Of a stretch of DNA of 36,732 bases, positions 25,079-35,758 are shown piece after piece. Below the pieces are notes generated by a model. The model was not told where the DNA came from, searched no databases, and was given only the letters and a program-made list of their open reading frames with translations. Source of the DNA: Sphingomonadales bacterium (lineage in GTDB: Bacteria > Pseudomonadota > Alphaproteobacteria > Sphingomonadales > Sphingomonadaceae). Made by a program: the position numbers and the translations under genes. The stretch covers positions 1 to 36,732 of the forward strand of contig JAAFIB010000022.1 of the NCBI GenBank assembly GCA_013297725.1, given 5' to 3'. The first letter of the stretch is position 1; each line of letters starts with the position of its first letter.

Positions 25079-26961
25079 CCCAAAGCCCCCTCAATAGCCG
25101 CCTCAATCTCCGCAATCCTGAACGGCTGGCCGCTCACCTTGTTCAGCGGCTTTGCGTCCACCAAAAACTGGTCGCGCAGCACCGTCTTGAACTGCCCCGT
25201 GTTCATCTCCGGCACGATTACCTTGTCATAGCTTTTCAGCAGATCGCCCAAATTGGCGGGCATTGGCCAAATGTGGCGGACGTGGATGTGGCTGACGTCG
25301 TGACCTTTGGCGCGCGCTTTGCGCACGGCCTGATGGATCGGGCCAAAGGTGGAGCCCCAGCCGACAATGGCCAGCTTGCCGCCCTCGGTTCCCAAGGCGA
25401 CTTCCTGATCGGGAATATGCGCTGCGACGCCATCAACTTTGCCTTTGCGCAGATCAGTCATCGCCTGATGGTTGGCCGCAGAGTAATTCAGATGCCCGCT
25501 ATCAACCTCTTTCTCGATCCCGCCGATGCGGTGCAGCAATCCGGGAGTGCCGGGCTTCACCCATGGCCGCGCCAGCTTGTTATCGCGGCCATAGGGCTTG
25601 AAACCACCCTCTGGCACCGTCTCCAGGAACTTCACCGGAAACGGCTTATACGTCGCCATATCGGGAACTTTCCACGGCTCCGCCGCATTGGCGATATAGC
25701 CATCGGTCAACAGCATCACCGGCGTCATAAACTGCGTCGCAATCCGCACCGCTTCAATTGCGCAATCGAACACGTCGCTGGGGCTGCGCGCCGCGATCAC
25801 CGGCATCGGCGCATCACCATTGCGACCATAGACCGCCTGATACAGATCGGATTGCTCTGTCTTTGTCGGCAGACCCGTTGACGGCCCGCCGCGCTGCGAA
25901 TTGATAATCACCAGCGGCAGCTCGGTCATAATCGCAAGGCCCATCGCCTCAGTCTTTAGCGCAATCCCCGGCCCCGATGACGAGGTAACGCCCAACTGCC
26001 CGGCATAGCTTGCGCCAATGGCCGATGCGATCGCGGCAATCTCGTCCTCCGCCTGAAACGTGGTGACGCCATATTCCTTATACCGTACCAATGCATGCAA
26101 GATCGAGCTGGCGGGCGTAATCGGATAGCCGCCAAAGAACATCTTCACACCCGCCAATTGGCAACCGGCAACAAGGCCGAGCGCGGCGGCATCTGCGCCG
26201 TTGATGGTGCGATACAGCCCCGCCTCAACGGGTGCCGCATTCACGCGCGTGCGCGGAATAGCAACCGAGCCGGGATTGCCAATTTCGGCAGTTTCGCCAT
26301 ACGCATGGCCCGCATTCAACGCCGCGATATTGGCATCGGCAAGCACAGGATTTTTTGAAAACTTGTTTTTCAGCCACGCCTCAATCGGCGCACGGTCGCG
26401 GTCGAACATCCAAAGCGCTAGCCCCAGCGTCCACATATTTTTGCACCGCAGCGCGTCTTTGTTGCCAAGCCCGAACGGCTTTACCGCCTCAATCGTAAGG
26501 GCCGAGATATCAAACTGCACCAGCTGCCATTTGCCAAGCGAGCCGTCGTCCAGCGGGCTGACATCATATTGCGCTTTGGCAAGGTTCCGCGCGCTGAACT
26601 CACCGCTATCGGCGATAATCAGGCCGCCGGGTTTCAGGTCCACGACATTGGTTTTCAGCGCCGCGGGATTCATCGCCACCAACACATCGGGTGCATCGCC
26701 CGCAGTTTCGATGTCCGATGCACCAAAGTTAATCTGAAACGCCGACACGCCAAACAGCGTTCCTTGCGGCGCACGGATTTCAGCCGGAAAATCGGGGAAA
26801 GTTGCAAAGTCGTTGCCCGATAACGCCGCTGACAAGGTAAACTGACCGCCAGTCAGCTGCATGCCATCGCCAGAGTCTCCGGCAAAGCGGACGACGACTG
26901 ACTCTGGGTTTTCATTGTCGGCTGGGGCTTGGGTATCGATGCTGCGCGCGGCAGTGGCCAT
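25075..26961 (-). CDS. korA: 2-oxoacid:ferredoxin oxidoreductase, fused gamma-alpha subunit (KorA type)
   Basis: Large subunit of the ferredoxin-dependent 2-oxoacid oxidoreductase, 628 residues. The gamma-type domain is at the N-terminus (VRFAGDSGDGMQLTGGQF and APQGTLFGVSAFQINFG) and the alpha domain follows (FFGGYPITPASSILH, QAEDEIAAIASAIGAS and TSSSGPGIALKTEAMGLA), ending with a C-terminal domain. With KorB it would decarboxylate 2-oxoglutarate to succinyl-CoA with ferredoxin as acceptor. This two-subunit type occurs in aerobic bacteria. It is the first gene of the operon, read on the minus strand away from the rppH cluster. The ATG at 26961 is the natural start. Confidence 0.95.
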   Translation of the reverse strand: MATAARSIDTQAPADNENPESVVVRFAGDSGDGMQLTGGQFTLSAALSGNDFATFPDFPAEIRAPQGTLFGVSAFQINFGASDIETAGDAPDVLVAMNPAALKTNVVDLKPGGLIIADSGEFSARNLAKAQYDVSPLDDGSLGKWQLVQFDISALTIEAVKPFGLGNKDALRCKNMWTLGLALWMFDRDRAPIEAWLKNKFSKNPVLADANIAALNAGHAYGETAEIGNPGSVAIPRTRVNAAPVEAGLYRTINGADAAALGLVAGCQLAGVKMFFGGYPITPASSILHALVRYKEYGVTTFQAEDEIAAIASAIGASYAGQLGVTSSSGPGIALKTEAMGLAIMTELPLVIINSQRGGPSTGLPTKTEQSDLYQAVYGRNGDAPMPVIAARSPSDVFDCAIEAVRIATQFMTPVMLLTDGYIANAAEPWKVPDMATYKPFPVKFLETVPEGGFKPYGRDNKLARPWVKPGTPGLLHRIGGIEKEVDSGHLNYSAANHQAMTDLRKGKVDGVAAHIPDQEVALGTEGGKLAIVGWGSTFGPIHQAVRKARAKGHDVSHIHVRHIWPMPANLGDLLKSYDKVIVPEMNTGQFKTVLRDQFLVDAKPLNKVSGQPFRIAEIEAAIEGALG

Positions 26962-27005
26962 TTCGTAAAATCCCGCAATTTTAATTGGTCTGTTAAATAC
27001 GCCTT

Positions 27006-27167
27006 ATGCGCGCCTTTGCGTCAAATCCAAATAGGAAATCTGTCTTTGTCCACAGCCTGACTTCGCCGCTCGCGGTTCTGAAAGCGATCAACTCAGCGCA
27101 AGAAGATGTAACAGATGTCGTTACTGGCTTGAAGGAATTGCTTGATAAGGTCATGGGCGACGCATGA
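27006..27167 (+). CDS. 53-residue ORF overlapping rppH, H-box-like
   Basis: A short open frame from ATG to a TGA that overlaps the rppH start by four bases (ATGA), as in coupled gene pairs. Residues 14-25 read FVHSLTSPLAVL, which resembles the phospho-acceptor H-box of histidine kinases (His-x-Leu-x-x-Pro-Leu). The rest is a charged helix ending LKELLDKVMGDA. There is no kinase domain, so it cannot be a full kinase. It may be a remnant of a kinase or dimerisation helix, or an unrelated helical peptide. No strong ribosome site precedes the ATG. The coding claim rests on the overlap and codon choice like that of its neighbours. Confidence 0.5.
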   Translation: MRAFASNPNRKSVFVHSLTSPLAVLKAINSAQEDVTDVVTGLKELLDKVMGDA

Positions 27168-27643
27168 AATCAAATGAATCGCTCCCCTATCGTCCATGCG
27201 TCGGCATTATGCTGGCGAACAAGGACGGCAAAGTCTTTGTCGGCCAACGTATCGACAGCGTCAGCAACATCGCGTGGCAAATGCCGCAAGGCGGGATTGA
27301 TGATGGCGAGGATATTGAGGAAGCGGCCTTGCGCGAGTTGGAAGAAGAAACCGGCATCTCGCGGGATCTGGTCGATGTGCTTGCGCGGTCAAAAGAAGAG
27401 TATTTCTATGACCTGCCCGATGAACTGGTTGGTAAGTTGTGGAAAGGCCAATGGCGCGGACAGCGGCAATGGTGGTTTTTGATGCGGTTCAAGGGTGACG
27501 ACAGCGATGTGAATATCGCCACCGCGCATCAAGAGTTTTCCGAATGGCAATGGGTTGCACCTGCGGACCTGCCAAGCCTGATCGTGCCGTTTAAGCGGCG
27601 GCTGTATGAGGGGCTGGTGGCGGAGTTTGCTGAGTTGGTTTGA
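27164..27643 (+). CDS. rppH: RNA pyrophosphohydrolase (Nudix)
   Basis: Removes pyrophosphate from the 5' end of RNAs, triggering decay, and also acts on dinucleoside polyphosphates. It has 159 residues. The Nudix box GGIDDGEDIEEAALRELEEE begins at residue 43 and is complete through TGI. The start YRPCVGIMLANKDGKVFVGQR and the segment WKGQWRGQRQWWFLMRF are typical of RppH/NudH. The ATG at 27164 overlaps the stop of a 53-residue upstream ORF. Palindromic repeats follow the stop. Confidence 0.95.
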   Translation: MKSNESLPYRPCVGIMLANKDGKVFVGQRIDSVSNIAWQMPQGGIDDGEDIEEAALRELEEETGISRDLVDVLARSKEEYFYDLPDELVGKLWKGQWRGQRQWWFLMRFKGDDSDVNIATAHQEFSEWQWVAPADLPSLIVPFKRRLYEGLVAEFAELV

Positions 27644-27672
27644 AACGCCAGTTCGCTTCTTTTTTATCGTTT

Positions 27673-27751
27673 GCCCTGAGCCTGTCGAAGGGCGCGCTAA
27701 AGCTTCAACCAACGTTCACCAATTCGGGACGTGCTTCGACAAGCTCAGCAC
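27673..27751. repeat. Pair of inverted palindromic repeats after rppH
   Basis: Units at 27673-27693 (GCCCTGAGCCTGTCGAAGGG, then C) and 27731-27751 (GTGCTTCGACAAGCTCAGCA, then C) are opposite-facing copies of one palindromic unit. Both keep the core complementary between TGAGC and GTCGA. They resemble a common REP-like sequence of alphaproteobacteria and may limit read-through between rppH and the convergent TPR gene. Confidence 0.75.
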
Positions 27752-27781
27752 TAACGGCTTTTTATGCCGAACTTAGGAGCC

Positions 27782-28306
27782 CTACTCCTTCTTCGGCTCA
27801 ACCTCACCGACAACCGGCTTAATCTCAACCGCGCTCGCCTGAACCACGGGCTTTTCCTTGGCCTTATCAATCGACATCGCTAACCGGTCTGCCCCTGAAC
27901 AATCAGCGCGGCACAAAACCCGAAGGCGCGCCAAATTCTTTTGCGCCGCCTCAATCGCGCCCTTGGCCACCATAACTTCGCTTTGCGCGACAATGATCGA
28001 CTGGTCATTGGGGTCAATTTCCAAAGCTTCACGGTAAAAGCGGATCGCTTTGCCTTTCAGCCCTTGCGTCTTTGCCACCTCGGCCAAGCCAACATAAGCG
28101 GCGCGGTTTAGCGGATCGACCGCCAAAGCCGTTTCATACCAACCCGTTGCGCCTTCGGCATCGCCGGTTTTCAACGCGGCATCGCCCTCTGCGCTGAGTT
28201 TCAGTGACTGCGGATCAATCTGATAATCCGGCTTTTTGCCAACACTCATGCTGGACGCTGTTGCAAACAGCAACGAAAGGGCGATGGCGGCAGGCGAAAA
28301 GCGCAT
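27782..28306 (-). CDS. Exported TPR protein, 174 aa
   Basis: A small tetratricopeptide protein. With the ATG at 28306 the N-terminus MRFSPAAIALSLLFATASSM is a plausible signal peptide; an ATG five codons earlier (28321) is possible, and the frame is open back to 28384. Two TPR units fall at about residues 40-110 (GDAALKTGDAEGATGWYETA and LAEVAKTQGLKGKAIRFYRE, each continuing with the usual pattern). A cysteine pair follows (LCRADC), then a charged tail rich in valine, proline and lysine. Its upstream region is occupied by a MITE-like element that begins about 20 bases from the start codon, so its promoter may come from the element. Confidence 0.8.
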   Translation of the reverse strand: MRFSPAAIALSLLFATASSMSVGKKPDYQIDPQSLKLSAEGDAALKTGDAEGATGWYETALAVDPLNRAAYVGLAEVAKTQGLKGKAIRFYREALEIDPNDQSIIVAQSEVMVAKGAIEAAQKNLARLRVLCRADCSGADRLAMSIDKAKEKPVVQASAVEIKPVVGEVEPKKE

Positions 28307-28325
28307 GATCAATGTCCACATATTG

Positions 28326-28603
28326 GGGTCCAGACCCATTAAGAATGCTTTCGAGGCGTCAAAATGGCAAAGATATCGGAGCAAAATGTCCGCCGCAGAC
28401 AGTCATTCTGTCTGCAAGGATATTTTGTTTCGAGATCGAAGCCATTTTGGCGTCCCCCCTCTTTCACAAATTGGGGATTTGACCCATTTTGTCCATTGCT
28501 TCGTTGGCAAGCTAGGAAATATCGACATATTCCCGTCACTTGCCGCCTCGCACTGAACAAAATGGCCTCAAACCTCGAAAGCATTCTTAATGGGACTGGA
28601 CCC
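28326..28603. mobile_element. 278-bp MITE-like element with terminal inverted repeats and two long hairpins
   Basis: Terminal repeats at 28326-28356 and 28573-28603 are 31 bases long and match at 30 positions. Inside, 28355-28454 folds as a nearly continuous ~100-base hairpin (arms 28355-28402 and 28408-28454, loop TCATT, few mismatches and several G-T pairs). A second, looser hairpin covers 28484-28565 (39-base arms, loop CGAC, ends CCATTTTGT/ACAAAATGG). There is no reading frame of note and no transposase, so movement would need a helper. I could not see a convincing target duplication. It fills the gap between rsmB and the TPR gene, so nothing else is in this >300-base gene-free stretch. 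Confidence 0.7.
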
Positions 28604-28622
28604 TAGAATCAAACCCCGGCTG

Positions 28623-29804
28623 TTACTGCTTTCGCATCCGGGCAAAGAAAAATCCATCGCAATTATCATGCGCGGGGGTCAGCAATATGCCAGCGCCATA
28701 GGCACGTCCAGCGGGCAGCGTTGTAATTGGCTCGACTTCCCAACCGGTGTTATCCTGTAGGAAAATATCCACCTGGCCCCTGCCCTCAGCGTCCAGCACT
28801 GAACATACTGCATAAACCAGATGTCCACCCCGCGCGACCATTTCGGCGGCGATCCGCAGCAGCTTTGCCTGTTCATCGATCACGCGTTTCAGCCGCGCTT
28901 CGTTAAGACGCCAGCGAGTCTCCGGGCTACGCCGCCAAGTGCCAGTGCCTGAACACGGCGCGTCAACGAGCACCAGATCGCATCCGCCGACAAGTTCCGC
29001 CATCATCGCCAGCTCTTTGCCGGGATTAAGCAGTAATGGCTCGACAAAGTCAGCCCCCGCCCGCTGCATTCTGGGCCGCAACTGGTCAAGCCGGTTGCGG
29101 TTAGTATCAGTGGCGATCAGCTGCCCTTTGCCCTGCATCGCCGCCGCCAATGCCAGTGTTTTGCCGCCTGCTCCTGCGCATAGATCAAGCACGGTCGTTC
29201 CGGGCTTCACATCGCAAGCCGCCACAATCAACTGGCTGCCATAATCCTGTACTTCAATGTGCCCGCGATTATAGGCGGCGTGGTTATCCAGCACAAAATC
29301 GGTGGGCAATCGCAGCGCATCGGGCAAAGCAAGCGGCTGTGCCTCTGGCAGTTCAGCCAGCACCGCATCGCGATCAGACAACAAAGTATTGACCCGCACA
29401 TCCAGCGGCGCGCGTTCCATTAAAGCGCGTTGTTCGCCCGCATCAATCGGCTCGGCAAATTGCCCATCAAGCCAAGCAGGCAGCAATGCTATCGCGGCGC
29501 GAGGTTCATCGGGCGTGATTGCCGCTGCACCATAACCGCTGCCGTCAAAGCACTCGGCAAGCTCACCATCGCTATCGGCCAAAGCAACTATGGCGGCGCG
29601 GCCACTGGCTGGACGTTCCCCGAACGTGCGGATCGCACGCCACACCAATTCGCGCACCGCGCGCCGGTCTTTCGAACCTGCATAACGCCGTCCTGCAAAA
29701 AAACGTTTGGCGATGTGATCTGCGGCGGATCCATTGTCGCGGGCTGCTGCGATGATCTCGTCAAGCAAATCTATGGCCGCTTGCACGCGGGCAGATGGGG
29801 TCAT
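28623..29804 (-). CDS. rsmB: 16S rRNA m5C methyltransferase, RsmB/NOL1-NOP2-Sun family
   Basis: S-adenosylmethionine-dependent RNA cytosine-5 methyltransferase of 393 residues. The N-terminal helical NusB-like region is followed by the methyltransferase core: VLDLCAGAGGKTLALAA (SAM binding), VDAPCSGTGTWRRSPETRW (motif IV with cysteine) and LVYAVCSV (motif VI with the catalytic cysteine). Motif VI usually reads Y-x-T-C-S; here alanine-valine precede the cysteine. The ATG at 29804 overlaps the stop of a small upstream ORF. Which cytosine it modifies (C967 for RsmB) is inferred from the family. Confidence 0.93.
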   Translation of the reverse strand: MTPSARVQAAIDLLDEIIAAARDNGSAADHIAKRFFAGRRYAGSKDRRAVRELVWRAIRTFGERPASGRAAIVALADSDGELAECFDGSGYGAAAITPDEPRAAIALLPAWLDGQFAEPIDAGEQRALMERAPLDVRVNTLLSDRDAVLAELPEAQPLALPDALRLPTDFVLDNHAAYNRGHIEVQDYGSQLIVAACDVKPGTTVLDLCAGAGGKTLALAAAMQGKGQLIATDTNRNRLDQLRPRMQRAGADFVEPLLLNPGKELAMMAELVGGCDLVLVDAPCSGTGTWRRSPETRWRLNEARLKRVIDEQAKLLRIAAEMVARGGHLVYAVCSVLDAEGRGQVDIFLQDNTGWEVEPITTLPAGRAYGAGILLTPAHDNCDGFFFARMRKQ

Positions 29805-30067
29805 TGCGCTTTTTCTTTGGATGACTCAATTTTCTCAAAAGCTTTATCGAATTCCTGATCCGATGGCCCCTGAACGCAAGAGAACGCACGTTTTGTGCCA
29901 TAGGTAAATTCGGGATACAGCTCATGCTTTGCAACAGAATCTTCGCCATACATTTTGCAATCTTCCAACTGTGTAAACACTTGCGGGAAACGCTTGATTT
30001 CAAATTGTCCAGGATGATCAGGATGCCAAGTGACCAAAATCAGAAAGTAGATGATGACTTCTTCCAT
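29801..30067 (-). CDS. Small protein of unknown function between guaB and rsmB, 88 aa
   Basis: Not recognised. The N-terminus is hydrophobic but short (VIIYFLILVTW) and could be a signal or a membrane touch-point. The body has two cysteines (EDCKMYG and FSCVQG) and an acidic, lysine-rich C-terminal helix. The stop overlaps the rsmB start by four bases and the start lies eight bases after guaB, so it belongs to the guaB-ORF-rsmB operon. Confidence 0.65.
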   Translation of the reverse strand: MEEVIIYFLILVTWHPDHPGQFEIKRFPQVFTQLEDCKMYGEDSVAKHELYPEFTYGTKRAFSCVQGPSDQEFDKAFEKIESSKEKAQ

Positions 30068-30075
30068 ACGGAATC

Positions 30076-33089
<3,014 letters not shown>

Positions 33090-33203
33090 ATACTCTCAAC
33101 TCCCCAATGCGAGCCGCCGATGTGGCAACTCGCTCCTGTTGTTACAGCCCTCTATAGAAATAGATAACAACACGCGACCCCGAAATCGACAAACGCCATC
33201 CGA

Positions 33204-33528
33204 TTTCTCTTGTGGATTACCTGTATATTGAGGACATTGCTCCCCATAAAACAGGAGGAACATATGGATGTTTTCGTTCTCGCACTGCTGATAGTGGCGG
33301 TCATATTCGTTTTGATGGGCGTCACCGTCGTCCGCCAAGGCTATGCGTACACAATTGAACGCTTTTTCTCTTGTGGATTATCTTTAGATTGAGGACATTG
33401 CAGGCATTACAAAACAGGAGGAAGACATGACAGGCGTTGTACTCGCACTAGCGGCGTTGGCGATCATATTCGTTTTGATGGGCGTTACCGTCGTCCGCCA
33501 AGGCTATGCGTACACAATTGAACGCTTT
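33204..33528. repeat. Tandem partial duplication at the start of the stomatin gene
   Basis: Copy 1 (about 33204-33365) and copy 2 (about 33365-33528) repeat the upstream region, ribosome site and first ~34 codons of the SPFH gene with a 161-163-base period. From 33301 to 33365 the copies differ at one base of 65. The membrane-segment codons and the spacer before the ATG have diverged more. Confidence 0.9.
33264..33392 (+). CDS. 42-residue membrane peptide from duplicated stomatin start
   Basis: The ATG at 33264 follows a strong AGGAGG-like site (AACAGGAGGAACAT). The peptide begins MDVFVLALLIVAVIFVLMGV, continues with the same RQGYAYTIERF as the full gene, then reads into the second copy of the upstream region and stops after eight unrelated residues (SCGLSLD end). 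It keeps the membrane helix but not the SPFH domain. It may be a by-product of the duplication, or an expressed micro-protein that could affect the full-length protein; nothing here decides that. Confidence 0.5.
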   Translation: MDVFVLALLIVAVIFVLMGVTVVRQGYAYTIERFFSCGLSLD

Positions 33529-34344
33529 GGCCGCTTCACGCATGTGGCGATGCCGGGCTTTAACTTCATCCTGCCATTTGTCGACCGCGTGGGCCGCAAA
33601 GTGAATGTGATGGAACAGGTGCTCGACATTCCGGGCCAAGAAATCATCACAAAGGATAACGCCATGGTCGGCGTTGATGCCGTGGTGTTCTTCCAAGTGC
33701 TCGATGCCGCAAAGGCCGCGTATGAAGTGTCCGACCTGTATGTCGCGATTATGCAGATCACCACAACCAACCTGCGCACCGTCATGGGCTCGATGGACCT
33801 TGATGAAACTTTGTCGAAACGTGACGATATCAATGGCCGTTTGCTGGGCGTGGTCGATCACGCGACCAGCCCATGGGGCCTGAAAATCACCCGTGTCGAG
33901 GTAAAGGACATCCGCCCACCCGCCGATATCAGCAACGCGATGGCACGGCAGATGAAGGCCGAACGCGAAAAGCGCGCGCAGATCCTTGAAGCCGAAGGCA
34001 TGCGCGCCGCCGAAATCCTGCGCGCAGAGGGTGAGAAGCAGGGCCAGATCCTGCAAGCCGAAGGTCGCCGCGAAGCTGCCTTCCGCGACGCTGAGGCTCG
34101 CGAGCGTGAAGCCGAGGCCGAAGCAAAAGCAACCGAAATGGTCTCCAGCGCGATTGCCAGCAGCGGCAGCCAAGCGATCAATTACTTCGTTGCGCAAAAA
34201 TATGTCGAGGCCATCGGCATGTTCGCCACCTCACCCAACGCCAAAACGATCCTGTTCCCGGTAGAGGCAACCGCACTGATCGGCACGCTGGGCGGCATCG
34301 GCGAAATCGCCAAGGAAGCGTTGGGTTCGGATAAGGGTAAGTAA
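33427..34344 (+). CDS. SPFH/band-7 (stomatin-like, QmcA-type) membrane protein
   Basis: A 305-residue inner-membrane scaffold protein. One N-terminal membrane helix (about residues 3-22) is followed by the SPFH domain (GQEIITKDNAMVGVDAVVFF and TTTNLRTVMGSMDLDETLSK) and a long coiled coil rich in Glu-Ala-Arg (EAEGMRAAEILRAEGEKQGQ and onward) that drives oligomerisation. A short glycine-rich tail ends the protein. NfeD, its usual partner, is encoded about 205 bases downstream on the same strand, beyond a palindromic repeat pair. The start shares a duplicated promoter/ribosome-site region with the upstream micro-ORF. QmcA is the likely family member, not proven here. Confidence 0.94.
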   Translation: MTGVVLALAALAIIFVLMGVTVVRQGYAYTIERFGRFTHVAMPGFNFILPFVDRVGRKVNVMEQVLDIPGQEIITKDNAMVGVDAVVFFQVLDAAKAAYEVSDLYVAIMQITTTNLRTVMGSMDLDETLSKRDDINGRLLGVVDHATSPWGLKITRVEVKDIRPPADISNAMARQMKAEREKRAQILEAEGMRAAEILRAEGEKQGQILQAEGRREAAFRDAEAREREAEAEAKATEMVSSAIASSGSQAINYFVAQKYVEAIGMFATSPNAKTILFPVEATALIGTLGGIGEIAKEALGSDKGK

Positions 34345-34389
34345 GGGCGGTGATCCTAATAGACCGCGTAGTCTGTCAGACCCAAGCCT

Positions 34390-34499
34390 TGTCATTCCCG
34401 CGAAAGCGGGAATCCATGGCCGAAACTGTCCGCATGGCCGACGACCGTTGTCTAAACGTATCGGTAAGGCCATGGATTCCCGCTTTCGCGGGAATGACA
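34390..34499. repeat. Perfect 32-bp inverted repeat pair between SPFH and nfeD
   Basis: Arms 34390-34421 and 34468-34499 are exact reverse complements, 46 bases apart. Each arm also folds on itself (ATTCCCGC GAAA GCGGGAAT). It resembles REP-like palindromes of sphingomonads. As RNA the whole could act as a long stem that attenuates or stabilises the SPFH-nfeD transcript. No gene fits in it. Confidence 0.85.
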
Positions 34500-34549
34500 G
34501 AAGAGTAGGGGTAATTGTGCGTGTTAAATAACAACAAGAGGAAAACGAC

Positions 34550-34999
34550 ATGACCGAATGGCTAAGCACGCTGCAACAACATTGGTTCTGGCTGTCGCTG
34601 GGCTTCATCCTAGGCGCAGTCGAAATGATCGCGCCCGGATTTTTCCTGATGTGGCTGGGCCTTGCCGCGATCATCGTCGGCGTGCTCGCTTGGCTGATCC
34701 CGGGGATGAGCATCGCGATGCAAGTGGCATTTTTCGCCATCCTGTCTGTGCTGACCGTCTATGCGGGCAAGAAATTCCTGAAAGACAACCCGATTGAATC
34801 CGATGACCCGAAACTAAACAACCGCGGCGCGCGGTTAACCGGCGAAATCGTGACTGTCATCGAAGCCATAACCGACGGCAACGGGCGTGTTAGGGTCGGC
34901 GACACCGACTGGAGCGCACGCGGCGCGGACGCAGCAGCTGGCGCAAAGGTGCGGGTAACAGGCGCCGATGGGGCTGTGTTGCTGGTTGAGGTGATTTGA
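34550..34999 (+). CDS. NfeD-family membrane protein
   Basis: A 149-residue short NfeD homologue. Three hydrophobic segments lie in residues 13-75 (FWLSLGFILGAVEMIAPGFF, then LGLAAIIVGVLAWLIPG, then a third at VAFFAILSVLTVYAG), followed by a soluble OB-fold domain with RLTGEIVTVIEAITDGNGRV near residues 95-115. NfeD proteins partner with stomatin/SPFH proteins in the membrane; the short form lacks the serine protease domain. AAGAGGAAAACGAC precedes the ATG. It is the last gene of the SPFH-nfeD pair. Confidence 0.93.
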   Translation: MTEWLSTLQQHWFWLSLGFILGAVEMIAPGFFLMWLGLAAIIVGVLAWLIPGMSIAMQVAFFAILSVLTVYAGKKFLKDNPIESDDPKLNNRGARLTGEIVTVIEAITDGNGRVRVGDTDWSARGADAAAGAKVRVTGADGAVLLVEVI

Positions 35000-35086
35000 G
35001 ATTGTCGTTGTGTCTCTAGTATCCGGAATTCTTGTTTGTGCAAGCAGCAGAACAACAATGATGCAATTTTGAGAGAGGCTTCATCT

Positions 35087-35758
35087 ATGCCGATGACACT
35101 TGAACAGTATAGAGAAGCGTTTTCAGACGACAGTGATGACACGCCCGGTTGGGACGCAATTAACGCGCGTCTTGAGCAACTCTATCTTGACATCGAGCCT
35201 GAGCACTTTGGGACAATTATCAAATATATGTTCGGCGGCCCCGATCCACTCGATGGAATAAGCCGCTACCATTCGAACGCTGGCAACATGCCGCACGAAC
35301 ACATTATTTCATATGGATTTTCTGAGCTTTACTATAGCGAAGATGCCGCTGGAAAAGAGTTCAGCAAGTATGGATTTGAACTGACATTTAGGCTTAAACC
35401 ATTCCCGGCCGATGCGAAGGACGTCATCTGGCCTAGCAATTTGATGCAGAACATCGCGCGTTATGTTTTTGAAACTGGAAATTGGTTCGAAGAATATCAT
35501 TGGATGCCAGCCAATGGGCCAATCCGATCCGACACCGACACCGCAATTACCGGTCTAGTTTTTGTCATCGATCCAGAGTTGGGAGTTATCGACACGCCAC
35601 ACGGAAGTGTGCAATTTCTGCAAATCGTCGGTGTAACTGACGATGAGATCAACGCGATAAAAGACAAAGCAATAACTGCTGAAGAGGTCGTAACTCGATT
35701 GAGGAACGGCAACCCTTTGTTGGTCACTGATCTGGAGCGGACAATCAGCATTCTCTAG
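35087..35758 (+). CDS. SUFU (suppressor of fused) domain protein
   Basis: A 223-residue cytoplasmic protein. The pattern GGPDPLDGISRYHS, then HIISYGFSELYY, FELTFRL and the tail motif QFLQIVGVTDDEINAIK matches the bacterial SUFU-domain family. These are often found as immunity proteins beside polymorphic toxins or as stand-alone genes of unknown role. No toxin is present in the window. The ATG at 35087 follows GAGAGAGG; a second ATG two codons on is possible. The gene is more A/T-rich than its neighbours, which may point to transfer. No operon partner follows. Confidence 0.85.
   Translation: MPMTLEQYREAFSDDSDDTPGWDAINARLEQLYLDIEPEHFGTIIKYMFGGPDPLDGISRYHSNAGNMPHEHIISYGFSELYYSEDAAGKEFSKYGFELTFRLKPFPADAKDVIWPSNLMQNIARYVFETGNWFEEYHWMPANGPIRSDTDTAITGLVFVIDPELGVIDTPHGSVQFLQIVGVTDDEINAIKDKAITAEEVVTRLRNGNPLLVTDLERTISIL

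Noticed and set aside
28326-28603. Coding capacity or transposase inside the MITE-like element
   Set aside because: Only short frames exist that mirror the hairpins; no transposase motif and no clear target-site duplication could be seen.
33448-34197. 249-codon open frame antisense to the SPFH gene
   Set aside because: It mirrors the strongly biased coiled-coil coding sequence, has no ribosome site and no family resemblance; the SPFH gene explains the region.
34231-34740. 169-codon minus-strand frame spanning the SPFH-nfeD gap
   Set aside because: It reads through a palindromic repeat and both flanking genes; the repeat-derived text is not protein-like.
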